Shown one piece after another: positions 15,184 to 22,761 of a stretch of DNA of 23,717 bases. A model generated the notes under the pieces. The model did not search any database and was not told the DNA's origin. It saw only the letters and a program-made list of their open reading frames with translations. A program made the position numbers and the translations under genes. The DNA comes from an uncultured Prevotellaceae bacterium (GTDB lineage: Bacteria; Bacteroidota; Bacteroidia; Bacteroidales; Bacteroidaceae): contig CALBJW010000217.1 in NCBI GenBank assembly GCA_937893145.1, forward strand, positions 1 to 23,717, read 5' to 3'. The first letter of the stretch is position 1; each line of letters opens with the position of its first letter.

Positions 15184-16101
15184 CTATTCAAGAGTGAAAT
15201 TCTTCTGCCCAATCATCTGTCCATCGCAGAAGATGAAGAGCTTGTAGTTGCCACCTTCGAGGAATTCTTCAACATCAGAGTACATAGTAACGGACTGCTC
15301 CTCACCTGTGTATTCGATGTACTTCTTCTCAGTGTATTCGAGTTTTGTATTTTCGTAGTCAAACGACCCCTTCTTGCCCATCACGGTGTTGTCCGGACGA
15401 AGGATGCGAGCGTAGATGATACGCTGACCATTTGATGCAGTTACATTCTTTACGATAGTGAAACCGAAGGCAAGTTTCTTCACGTCCTTCACCTTCTTTG
15501 CTTCCTTACCTTTCTTGTTGTTGCCCTTTACCCAGAAACCTGTTGCATCGAGTTGAGCAGCAATGTTAACCTTGTCCTTGAGCTGGTTGCGTTCTGTTGA
15601 GAGGTTTGAAATCTGAGTGTTTGCCTTCTCCACATCTTCCTTGATGCGAGTGTTCTCAGAAACGAGAGCCTGATTGAGGCGGTTGAGGGAGTCAACCTGC
15701 ATCACATAGTTGCGAAGAACCTTTCGAAGAGATTCAATCTCCTTCTTGAGACGATAAATCTCAGCAGCATCAGTTGCCTTTGTGTGTTCGAGTTCTTCGA
15801 GAAGCTGCTGTGTGTGGCGACGCTCATCTTCAATCTGAGCAATGAGTGAGTCGTTGCTGAGTTGCTTCTGGAGTTCCTGATACTGCACATCAAACTCCTT
15901 ATACTGATTCTTCATCTCTGCCTTGTCGAGTTCGGCAAGTTCCTGAAGCTGCTTGTTTTCCTTGTCCTGATTTACCACAACGTATGCAAGGTAACCAAGT
16001 GCTGCAACAAGCAATGCTATGAGGCATGAGAGCAAGATGAGGGCTGTCGAACCCTTCTTGTTTTTTGTTTCTATAACTGTTTTTTCTTCGTTCTGTTCCA
16101 T
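15184..16101 (-). CDS. Membrane-anchored coiled-coil protein
   Basis: I do not recognise a named family with certainty. The 305 residues show a short charged N-terminus, one transmembrane segment (about 18-43, STALILLSCLIALLVAALGY) and a long Glu/Lys/Leu-rich coiled coil from about 45 to 185. A C-terminal domain of about 110 residues is predicted to be mostly beta, with TIVKNVTASNGQRIIYARI and YKLFIFCDGQMIGQKNFTLE. The topology suggests an inner-membrane anchor with the coiled coil and beta domain in the periplasm. It could be a scaffold, but nothing proves this. It has its own -7 element, is divergent from the NrnA-like gene and lies upstream of rpe on the same strand. Confidence 0.75.
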   Translation of the reverse strand: MEQNEEKTVIETKNKKGSTALILLSCLIALLVAALGYLAYVVVNQDKENKQLQELAELDKAEMKNQYKEFDVQYQELQKQLSNDSLIAQIEDERRHTQQLLEELEHTKATDAAEIYRLKKEIESLRKVLRNYVMQVDSLNRLNQALVSENTRIKEDVEKANTQISNLSTERNQLKDKVNIAAQLDATGFWVKGNNKKGKEAKKVKDVKKLAFGFTIVKNVTASNGQRIIYARILRPDNTVMGKKGSFDYENTKLEYTEKKYIEYTGEEQSVTMYSDVEEFLEGGNYKLFIFCDGQMIGQKNFTLE

Positions 16102-16123
16102 TTTGTTTTAATCTTATTTGATG

Positions 16124-16131
16124 CAAAATTA
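16124..16131 (-). promoter_or_regulatory. -7 promoter element of the coiled-coil gene
   Basis: Read leftward this is TAATTTTG, matching TAnnTTTG, 23 bp before the start codon. No clear -33 element is visible. Confidence 0.45.
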
Positions 16132-16206
16132 CAAAAAATACTTGAATTTGGATGTTATTAAATATTAAAAAGGTGAAATTGTGCCGAAATGTTAACGATA
16201 AATCAC

Positions 16207-16214
16207 TATATTTG
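16207..16214 (+). promoter_or_regulatory. -7 promoter element of the nrnA-like gene
   Basis: TATATTTG matches TAnnTTTG, 27 bp before the ATG at 16241. It forms a divergent promoter pair with the leftward element at 16124-16131. No good -33 element is visible. Confidence 0.5.
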
Positions 16215-16240
16215 CATGAATTTAACAACGAAAAGTAATA

Positions 16241-17287
16241 ATGATTAATACAAAAATCTCTACAAAACAAGCACAAGATGTAAAGAAACTTCTTGATAAT
16301 TGCAAGAATGTGGTTATCGTGACACACAGTTCTCCTGATGGAGATGCCATTGGTTCCTCACTTGCAATGTACGAGTTTCTGAAGCGTAAGGGCAAGAACC
16401 CTACAGTCATTGTGCCAAACTATTTCCCTGATTTTCTCCGTTGGATGAATGATGCGGACAAGATTATTCAGTTCGACCATCACAAGGCGTATGCATATAA
16501 TCACCTCAACATGGCGGACCTTGTGATAGGTCTCGACTTCAATGTTCTTTCTCGTATTGATGAGATAGGTGAAGCTGTACGCAAGGCGCGCTGCAAGAAG
16601 TTGCTCATCGACCACCACATAGGTCCAGAGAAGTTTGCTGATGTCACGGTGTCGTTCCCTGAGTGTTCAAGCACATGCGACCTCTTGTTCCGAGTGCTTA
16701 CAGGCATAGGCGAGATAGACAAACTGTCACTTCATGGAGCAGAAGACATTTATGCAGGAATGTGTACTGATACTGGCGGTTTTACATACAACAGCAAGGA
16801 TCCGGACCTCTTCAATATCATCGCTGAACTCTTGAAAAAGGGCATTGATAAAGACATCATCTACCGCAAGATATACAACAACTATACTGTGGATCGCTAC
16901 AGGATGATGGGATATGTGCTGTATGAGAAACTTATTCAGTACCCAGAGTACCACGCTTCCGTGTTCAGTATTACTCGTGAGGAACTCAAGCAGTTCAACT
17001 ATTTGAAGGGCGATATGGAGGGTGTAGTGAATATGCCACTCTGCATCAAGGGACAGAAACTCAGCATCTCACTTCGTGAAGATACAGAGAAACCTATCAT
17101 CTGGGTGTCAGTACGCTCGTATGATGACTTCCCGGCAAATGAGTTGGCAGAACAGTTCTTCAATGGAGGAGGACACTTCAATGCAGCTGGTGGTAGGCTT
17201 GAAAACAAGACTATTGATGAAGCACTCGAGATTGCAAAGAACGCTATTGAATCATTTGGAGAAAAGTTGAAAAATGAACAAGCTTAG
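16241..17287 (+). CDS. NrnA-like DHH phosphoesterase (nanoRNase/PAP phosphatase)
   Basis: This is a cytosolic DHH/DHHA1 phosphoesterase of 348 residues. NrnA proteins degrade 2-5 nt RNA oligomers and dephosphorylate pAp, and related members cleave linear cyclic-dinucleotide products such as pApA. Motifs are THSSPDGDAIGS (H29, D33, D35), GLDFN (D99), IDHH (D124-H126), MCTDTGGF (D177) and the DHHA1 substrate loop GGGHFNAAGG (309-318). The first motif has SSPDGD where NTHPDADA-like forms are common, but the metal ligands are kept. The 3' end overlaps the start of the GH128 gene by 14 bp, so the two are probably co-transcribed although their roles look unrelated. Which natural substrate dominates is not decided by sequence. 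Confidence 0.88.
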   Translation: MINTKISTKQAQDVKKLLDNCKNVVIVTHSSPDGDAIGSSLAMYEFLKRKGKNPTVIVPNYFPDFLRWMNDADKIIQFDHHKAYAYNHLNMADLVIGLDFNVLSRIDEIGEAVRKARCKKLLIDHHIGPEKFADVTVSFPECSSTCDLLFRVLTGIGEIDKLSLHGAEDIYAGMCTDTGGFTYNSKDPDLFNIIAELLKKGIDKDIIYRKIYNNYTVDRYRMMGYVLYEKLIQYPEYHASVFSITREELKQFNYLKGDMEGVVNMPLCIKGQKLSISLREDTEKPIIWVSVRSYDDFPANELAEQFFNGGGHFNAAGGRLENKTIDEALEIAKNAIESFGEKLKNEQA

Positions 17288-20159
17288 TAAATTATTTATG
17301 ATTTTGGCAGCAATGACTATGAGCGTTGCTGCCAAAGCGTTTATCACCTCAGGTGAATATTACATCTACAACGACTTCTTTGATAAGGCTTTGACAGCAA
17401 ATGAGGGTAATCCTCGACTTGGTGTCATAGGAGACAACGATGCAGCCTTTATCTTTGAAGCAGTTAATCCTTCTGGCGATTATGTCATGCTTCGCCACAA
17501 GTCATCAGGCAAGTATCTTACCGCCAGTACTCAGAATACCTGGAGTGTGCTGCTTTCAGATGGTGGAACAGGAGACCAATACTATTGGAAACTCAATCAA
17601 CTCTTCTCCACAACCCTTGTGAGCAAGAAGAACACAGGCAAGCGACTTGGATGCGATTTCAAGAATGGAAGCACATACTATTGGAACGAAGACTTCATTC
17701 CTGTTTATTATGACAAGTCTGCTGGTGCCATGAACTGGTTCTCCATCATTCCTGCAAACGGACAAGGCTTTGAAGCATCACGCAAGGCTACTTCAACAGC
17801 ACCCTTCACCAATGAATATGGAGTGAAGGAACAGGATGACTATTGTGTGACAGAAGCCGTAACGGTAGAAGGACTCGATTATCACATCATAAGTGAAACC
17901 CCATTTGATGGTGGAACCGTAGATCTCGTTGGTGAGAACTCATGGCTTGTGTTTGAGAATGTTCGCCCAAGTGTTGTGAAGACCACACATCTCAGCAAGG
18001 TTACAATCAATGGAAAGAAGGCTGTTGTTGGTACCAACTGTCGAGTTGAGATTTATCTTCGTGGAGCCGTTGTCATTCCAAATACAGTAGATGCTCCTTT
18101 CGTTGCAAAGACAGATGAAGGAACATTCTCGATTAAGTTGGGTAATACTAAGGACTTAGCCAAGAACAGCAATAAGGCACGCTCCTTTGTCTTGAAGCGT
18201 GGATATATGGCAACTGTTGCTACAGGTACGAACGGAGGAGGATATAGCCGAGTCTATGTGGCAGACCATGCCGACCTTGAGGTTACACTTCCTAAGGCAC
18301 TCGACCAGAGAATAACATCAGTATATGTTCGCAACTGGCATTATGTTCCTAAATCGGGTTATGCAGGAAGCGGAAATCGTGAGAATGCTACAAAGACTTG
18401 TGGTGCTTCGTGGTACTGGAATTGGGATGCAAGTATGACATCTTCAGCCGATGTAGAGTATATCCCTATCAAGCAGCACCTATACTGGCCATCTGATGCA
18501 AACTTCGACAAGTCGGGTTCTACTGCCATGATGCTCTTCAACGAACCAGAACATTCGGAGCAGCACACAAGTAACCAGTGTTCTTGTGGTGGCACAATCG
18601 ATGCGTGGAAGGCTTATCAGAACACAGGAAAGTTCAATTCTACAGGACTTCGCATCGGTTCACCTTCTGCAACAGACCTCTCATACATCAAGACCTATCT
18701 CGGACATTGTGATGACATGCAGCAGCGATGCGACTTCTCATGTACTCATGGCTACTGGACATCTGAGTGGGCAAGCAACCTGAACACGCTCAAGAGTTAC
18801 GGTCGTCCTATCTGGATTACGGAATGGGAGTGGGGAGCATCATGGACTTCTGGCTCTAATCCTGCTAATGCAGATGATGCACGCGATAAGGTGTTGGGCA
18901 TTCTTGATATGCTCGAATACAACGATTATGTAGAGCGTTATTCGTATTATGAATGGGATACAGGCGGTAGCAATGGATGGATGCGTGAGATGTTCTGGGA
19001 AAACAATCCTTCAAAGGGTTGCGCTTATGTGGGACAAGTATATAAGAAGGTGAAGCCACATCTCGGTTATAAGGCTTCTATCCAACCTGTTCCTAACTGG
19101 TGGGCTCCTTCATTCGATACACCAGAGATTAAGAATGTATCGCTCTCTAACGGCAAATATCGCTTAAGTCTGAAGAATCCTAATGGCGATTCCACTAAGG
19201 ATGTGAAGATAATGAAGTATGATGGTTCTTCGTGGGTGGAAATCGCTTCGGTTACAGACCGTTCGGAGTTGGAGAACACAACACTCTCCATCATCCTTGA
19301 TGTAGAGAAACTTGGTGAGTCATATACCATCAAGGCAGTAGTTACATCCCTTTATTCTTCAGGAACAAAGGAGAGTGCAGCATACGGAGCAACGCTTCCA
19401 GAGATTGCAGAAGACCCTCTCGACAAACTCCAGAACCTCAACTTTGATGAGGGCGAATTTGTGGATAAGGATGTGCTTACCTACGCAAAGGATATAAAGG
19501 ACGAAACAAAACAGGTATCGGGAATGCAACCTGTTCCTGGATGGACAGCTTGTGATGCAGGTGATGCGCACGCATCTGCTCAGTTTGCTTGGGGAGCAAC
19601 ATACGGACTCAGTGGTAGCGATTACCTTATTCCTGCAACCAGCTCTGAGGGAACATCCGAGGGTGGAGCTGTTGGCATCCTTTCTTGTTGGACTTCAACC
19701 ACTCATTACACTCAGGATGTAGTCTTCCCAGAGGGCGAATACGCTCTTACCGTTGCGGTGTATAATGCAGGTGGCACAGATGCGATAGAAAAGAATCTCA
19801 TTGGTTTTGTTGAGGATAACGGCACAGAGCATTACGCAAAATCAACTTCCTATCCTTTGGGTTGGACTACAGAAACCATTTCCTTCTCCGTAGGAGGTGA
19901 CACATCGGGCAAACTCTCAGTAGGCTACACAGCTCCAAATGTTGGTTCGAGCAAGATGCCACACCTCTTTATTGACTATATAAAGATTTCGGATGGCACA
20001 AATACATGGCCAAAGGATTATACAGGCATAATTGTTAATCGTTCCTCATCCGTTCCAGATGCTATATATAATATAGGTGGTGTAAGGACATCCACACTTA
20101 GAAAAGGCATAAACATTGTGAGGACGAAAGAAGGAAGAGTAAGCAAAATCTTCAAGTAA
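17274..20159 (+). CDS. Secreted multidomain GH128 glycoside hydrolase
   Basis: This is a predicted exported beta-1,3-glucanase-type enzyme of 961 residues. The signal peptide is MNKLSKLFMILAAMTMSVAA, probably cleaved after AKA. Residues about 25-165 look like a beta-trefoil (ricin-like) carbohydrate-binding region. About 180-335 is an all-beta module with SWLVFENVRPS. The catalytic barrel spans about 345-600 and fits GH128: ASWYWNWDAS, LFNEPEH (Glu424, candidate acid/base), LRIGSPSATD, CDFSCTHGYW and RPIWITEWEWG (Glu517, candidate nucleophile). A beta-sandwich (about 625-710), a jelly-roll carbohydrate-binding-like module (about 730-920) and a sorting-type tail (IYNIGGVRTSTLRKGINIV) follow. 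Cysteines 436, 438, 479, 486 and 490 may form disulfides. The tail nearly repeats that of the converging alpha/beta hydrolase. Glucan specificity is inferred from the family. Confidence 0.85.
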   Translation: MNKLSKLFMILAAMTMSVAAKAFITSGEYYIYNDFFDKALTANEGNPRLGVIGDNDAAFIFEAVNPSGDYVMLRHKSSGKYLTASTQNTWSVLLSDGGTGDQYYWKLNQLFSTTLVSKKNTGKRLGCDFKNGSTYYWNEDFIPVYYDKSAGAMNWFSIIPANGQGFEASRKATSTAPFTNEYGVKEQDDYCVTEAVTVEGLDYHIISETPFDGGTVDLVGENSWLVFENVRPSVVKTTHLSKVTINGKKAVVGTNCRVEIYLRGAVVIPNTVDAPFVAKTDEGTFSIKLGNTKDLAKNSNKARSFVLKRGYMATVATGTNGGGYSRVYVADHADLEVTLPKALDQRITSVYVRNWHYVPKSGYAGSGNRENATKTCGASWYWNWDASMTSSADVEYIPIKQHLYWPSDANFDKSGSTAMMLFNEPEHSEQHTSNQCSCGGTIDAWKAYQNTGKFNSTGLRIGSPSATDLSYIKTYLGHCDDMQQRCDFSCTHGYWTSEWASNLNTLKSYGRPIWITEWEWGASWTSGSNPANADDARDKVLGILDMLEYNDYVERYSYYEWDTGGSNGWMREMFWENNPSKGCAYVGQVYKKVKPHLGYKASIQPVPNWWAPSFDTPEIKNVSLSNGKYRLSLKNPNGDSTKDVKIMKYDGSSWVEIASVTDRSELENTTLSIILDVEKLGESYTIKAVVTSLYSSGTKESAAYGATLPEIAEDPLDKLQNLNFDEGEFVDKDVLTYAKDIKDETKQVSGMQPVPGWTACDAGDAHASAQFAWGATYGLSGSDYLIPATSSEGTSEGGAVGILSCWTSTTHYTQDVVFPEGEYALTVAVYNAGGTDAIEKNLIGFVEDNGTEHYAKSTSYPLGWTTETISFSVGGDTSGKLSVGYTAPNVGSSKMPHLFIDYIKISDGTNTWPKDYTGIIVNRSSSVPDAIYNIGGVRTSTLRKGINIVRTKEGRVSKIFK

Positions 20160-20169
20160 TGAAGATTTT

Positions 20170-20255
20170 GAGTGAAGAGTGAAGAATTTGCTACCGCATT
20201 GGCATACCCTCCGGAGGGAATACTACAGCGGTAGCAAATTCTTCACTCTTCACTC
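20170..20255. repeat. Perfect 28-bp inverted repeat of AGTGAAG type
   Basis: Arms 20170-20197 and 20228-20255 are perfect inverses of 28 bp, with outer GAGTGAA units and an inner half ATTTGCTACCGC. The 30-nt centre contains a second palindrome, CCCTCCGGAGGG (20207-20218). One extra TTCAC unit follows the right arm. It lies 10 bp after the GH128 stop codon and before the converging small-protein gene. It can form a very stable cruciform or RNA hairpin and resembles the element at 12293-12374. Confidence 0.8.
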
Positions 20256-20261
20256 TTCACT

Positions 20262-20294
20262 TAATACTTTTGGCATTAAAAGCCAAAAGTATTA
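20262..20294. terminator. Hairpin spanning the stop codon of the 57-residue gene
   Basis: TAATACTTTTGGC (20262-20274) and GCCAAAAGTATTA (20282-20294) form a perfect 13-bp stem with a 7-nt loop. The loop holds the TAA of the leftward small gene. No T tract follows in the leftward direction, so it may work with the adjacent repeat to end or protect the transcript. Confidence 0.55.
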
Positions 20295-20449
20295 TCATCG
20301 TCTTCTGCAAAGTTCTTATAGTTGAATTCCTTTGACCAGTTTTCATCGGTAGTTTTTTCCGGTTCCTTAGAGAAACTGAGGTCGAGCAATGCGTCGTTCA
20401 ACTCTAAGTCTTCAGCCTCGCAAATAGGGGAAATATATGTCTTCTTCAT
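20276..20449 (-). CDS. Acidic 57-residue small protein (MKKTYISP type)
   Basis: The ORF runs leftward from ATG at 20449 to TAA at 20276 and encodes 57 residues. It begins 10 bp after the stop of the large alpha/beta hydrolase, so it is probably the last gene of that transcript. The N-terminus MKKTYISPICEAEDLEL is followed by ALLDLSFSKEP and a very acidic, aromatic C-terminus (ENWSKEFNYKNFAEDDD and the final FGF). It has no signal peptide or transmembrane segment. From memory, short proteins opening MKKxYxxP followed by an acidic stretch and a Leu-Leu pair recur in Prevotella and Bacteroides. I know of no assigned function. An unmodified small protein, a peptide precursor or a partner of the hydrolase are all possible. 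Composition and spacing make it likely to be real. Confidence 0.7.
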   Translation of the reverse strand: MKKTYISPICEAEDLELNDALLDLSFSKEPEKTTDENWSKEFNYKNFAEDDDNTFGF

Positions 20450-20459
20450 AATCGCTCAA

Positions 20460-22718
20460 TTATTTAATGTAAAGTTTAACTGTTTCACCACCTCTGCGTA
20501 CAAGGTTGATACCCTTCTGCAACTGGCTTGTGCGTGTACCGTTGATAGTGAAGATTTCGGTGTTCTCATTCTTGTTGATTGAGTTGATTGCAGTTTCTTC
20601 TCCGTTAAGAACAAGAACCTTAGCAGCATTAGCAGAACCTGTATAGTAGCAGCTGTAAGGCTTGATAGTAGTGCCTGTATATGTGAAGAAACCAACCTCA
20701 TTTGTGTTATCCTTGTTGCGACCGAATGTGAGGTAACCGTTGTTGTCGATGCTTGTATAAGTACCAGAGAGGCAACTTTCGTTTTCACCATCATTAGGAT
20801 TCTCAACCAAAGCTTCAAGAATAGTAGTATCATCAGTACCTTCGTTTACGAGGATTGCACCTGTACCAGTAGCGATGCTTTCAGCAGGCTTACCGATGAT
20901 GTAATTTTCTGTATCCTTACCTGTGTAAGCGATTGTGCTTGAGTAAGCGAATGGCATGTAAGCAGTAGCGTAGCCCTTACCGTTGAGAATATTGAGCTTG
21001 CGGATGTTGAGTTCACGCCAAGCAAGGTTGCTTTCAACTGTTGGAGTTGTGATACCAGCAGTCATGCTGACAACAGGATTAGTTTCTTCATTCTCGGAAA
21101 CCACATAATATACTTCTTTAGCTTCGAAGTCATCGAGGTCCTCCATTGCTTCGTATGCAGTTACTTCACCATCTTCAAGTGTTGCCTTATATCTTTTTGC
21201 ATCACAACCGAAGTAGTAGCCATCAACCTTAGCAGGGAACTGTACGAATACACCCTTTTCTGCTGGGATAGCGTATGGCATAGCAGTAGTGATTACATCG
21301 AAGCTGTTTGCTACTAATGAAGCTTCATCTGCTGCGAAGGCTTTTGTTGTTGGAGTAGCGATAGCTATGTCACTTTTATTTGCAGTGCCTTTTGTATTAG
21401 TGGCTTCAGGGCGAAGCTGGAGCGAAAGGAATTGAGCATAGAAGCGAGCACCAAATGTACGGTGGTTGAGGTCGCTGAACTTGTATTTTTCATTACCTGT
21501 AATAGCTGCGGCTGCCATAACGACACCTTCTGCAATTTTACTTGCAGAACCGTATTTAGAAGGCAGATTTTCACGGAAGACGGCACAATGCCACAAAGAA
21601 TTAACTCCGCTCACGCTGTATTTATAATCATCAATTGCATCAACATAACTGCACTTTCCTTCAAATCGTTTCATTGCAGCTTCTGTTTCTGTATAAGGGA
21701 TTACGATATCATGTCCTGCTTGGTCATGGTAGAAAATGATATTTGTTTTAGGAGTCCATCCATCAGCAAGGGAATTGCTCTGGGCAAGAGTTTTCCTAAT
21801 TGTACGATAAACTTTAGAGTCGTGATTCTTATATTGTGCACTAATTATGCTCTCGAATGTTTTGAAACCTGCATTCTTGATAGCATCGTTGATGTCATCA
21901 ACATTTGTGGTCTTTCCATCCATAGTGCTCTTGAGAGTGTTTTGACAGTATTTCCAGAACTCAGGAGTGAAACATTCTTCAAGTTCGAGGTTACGCATGG
22001 TAGTGTTTCCAAATGCTTCTTTGTGACCACGAAGGGTGTAATACAAATATACAGGATAGTCAAGACTCTCCATATTCTCGTATTCGTCGAAGAGAAGATT
22101 TTGGTCGTATGGACCTGCACCACAAATCGAACCTCTCAAATTAACAAGAGCCTCTTCTTCTGGGGTTGCCTTAGTTTCAAGATATCTCTGGAATGCCAAA
22201 GCAGTAGCACCACCTTGCGAATAACCTATATTAATTGTATAGTAGTTGGCATTAATAGTGCGATTTCCTTTAGTCTTTACATATTCGATTGCAGCTTTGT
22301 AGCAGTCGAGTACATTGCGAGCAGTAAGAGTTGCACACATATATGGATGAACGGGATCGGTTAATTTCCCATTTGGTATTTCCGTGTCTCCGAATCCAAT
22401 ATAGTCTGGGCAGATAACAAGTGCATTCTCGCTAATCATATACTTGATTGCTTCCATCTGTGGACTCTTACCAGTTGGACAACCATCATTGTGAGTGATA
22501 GTAGGATGACAGTTAAGCACTACGAAATCAACAGGCTTATTTGATTTGTAATACAATCTTGCTGAGAGTGTAATCGGATTGTTGTTTGCATCGACACTCT
22601 GGTAGGTGATTTTTTTGTCAGCTTGACTTGTCAATGCACCTGTCACATCTGCTGCCTTCATACCCAAAGTAACGAGGCATAGGGCGAGTGTGAGGAGTAG
22701 TTTAAATGATTTTCTCAT
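20460..22718 (-). CDS. Secreted alpha/beta hydrolase (lipase/esterase-like) with C-terminal tail
   Basis: This is a predicted exported serine hydrolase of 752 residues. The signal peptide (MRKSFKLLLTLALCLVTLGM) probably ends at MKA, followed by ADVTG. The alpha/beta-hydrolase domain spans about 35-430: an oxyanion-region strand (VVLNCHPT), PDYIGFGDT (104-112), the nucleophile elbow GYSQGG (Ser167), FYHDQAGHDIVIPY with Asp332 or Asp337 as acid, and SLWHCAVF (His377) as candidate catalytic histidine. This resembles secretory lipases and the prolyl-peptidase-like esterases. The C-terminal half (about 460-710) is beta-rich with no family I can name; it includes LNILNGKGYATAYMPFAYS. The last about 35 residues (IFTINGTRTSQLQKGINLV) nearly match the end of the converging GH128 protein. 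The substrate is unknown. It lies 43 bp downstream of the BAX-inhibitor-1 gene and 10 bp upstream of the 57-residue gene. Confidence 0.8.
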   Translation of the reverse strand: MRKSFKLLLTLALCLVTLGMKAADVTGALTSQADKKITYQSVDANNNPITLSARLYYKSNKPVDFVVLNCHPTITHNDGCPTGKSPQMEAIKYMISENALVICPDYIGFGDTEIPNGKLTDPVHPYMCATLTARNVLDCYKAAIEYVKTKGNRTINANYYTINIGYSQGGATALAFQRYLETKATPEEEALVNLRGSICGAGPYDQNLLFDEYENMESLDYPVYLYYTLRGHKEAFGNTTMRNLELEECFTPEFWKYCQNTLKSTMDGKTTNVDDINDAIKNAGFKTFESIISAQYKNHDSKVYRTIRKTLAQSNSLADGWTPKTNIIFYHDQAGHDIVIPYTETEAAMKRFEGKCSYVDAIDDYKYSVSGVNSLWHCAVFRENLPSKYGSASKIAEGVVMAAAAITGNEKYKFSDLNHRTFGARFYAQFLSLQLRPEATNTKGTANKSDIAIATPTTKAFAADEASLVANSFDVITTAMPYAIPAEKGVFVQFPAKVDGYYFGCDAKRYKATLEDGEVTAYEAMEDLDDFEAKEVYYVVSENEETNPVVSMTAGITTPTVESNLAWRELNIRKLNILNGKGYATAYMPFAYSSTIAYTGKDTENYIIGKPAESIATGTGAILVNEGTDDTTILEALVENPNDGENESCLSGTYTSIDNNGYLTFGRNKDNTNEVGFFTYTGTTIKPYSCYYTGSANAAKVLVLNGEETAINSINKNENTEIFTINGTRTSQLQKGINLVRRGGETVKLYIK

Positions 22719-22761
22719 GTTGAATAAAATATAAAAAATTAATAATTGTTGTTAGTCTTTT

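Noticed and set aside
21432..22364. 310-codon ORF antisense to the alpha/beta hydrolase
   Set aside because: Cys- and Ile-rich product with no motif. The opposite strand has a signal peptide, a GYSQGG nucleophile motif and a full-length protein.
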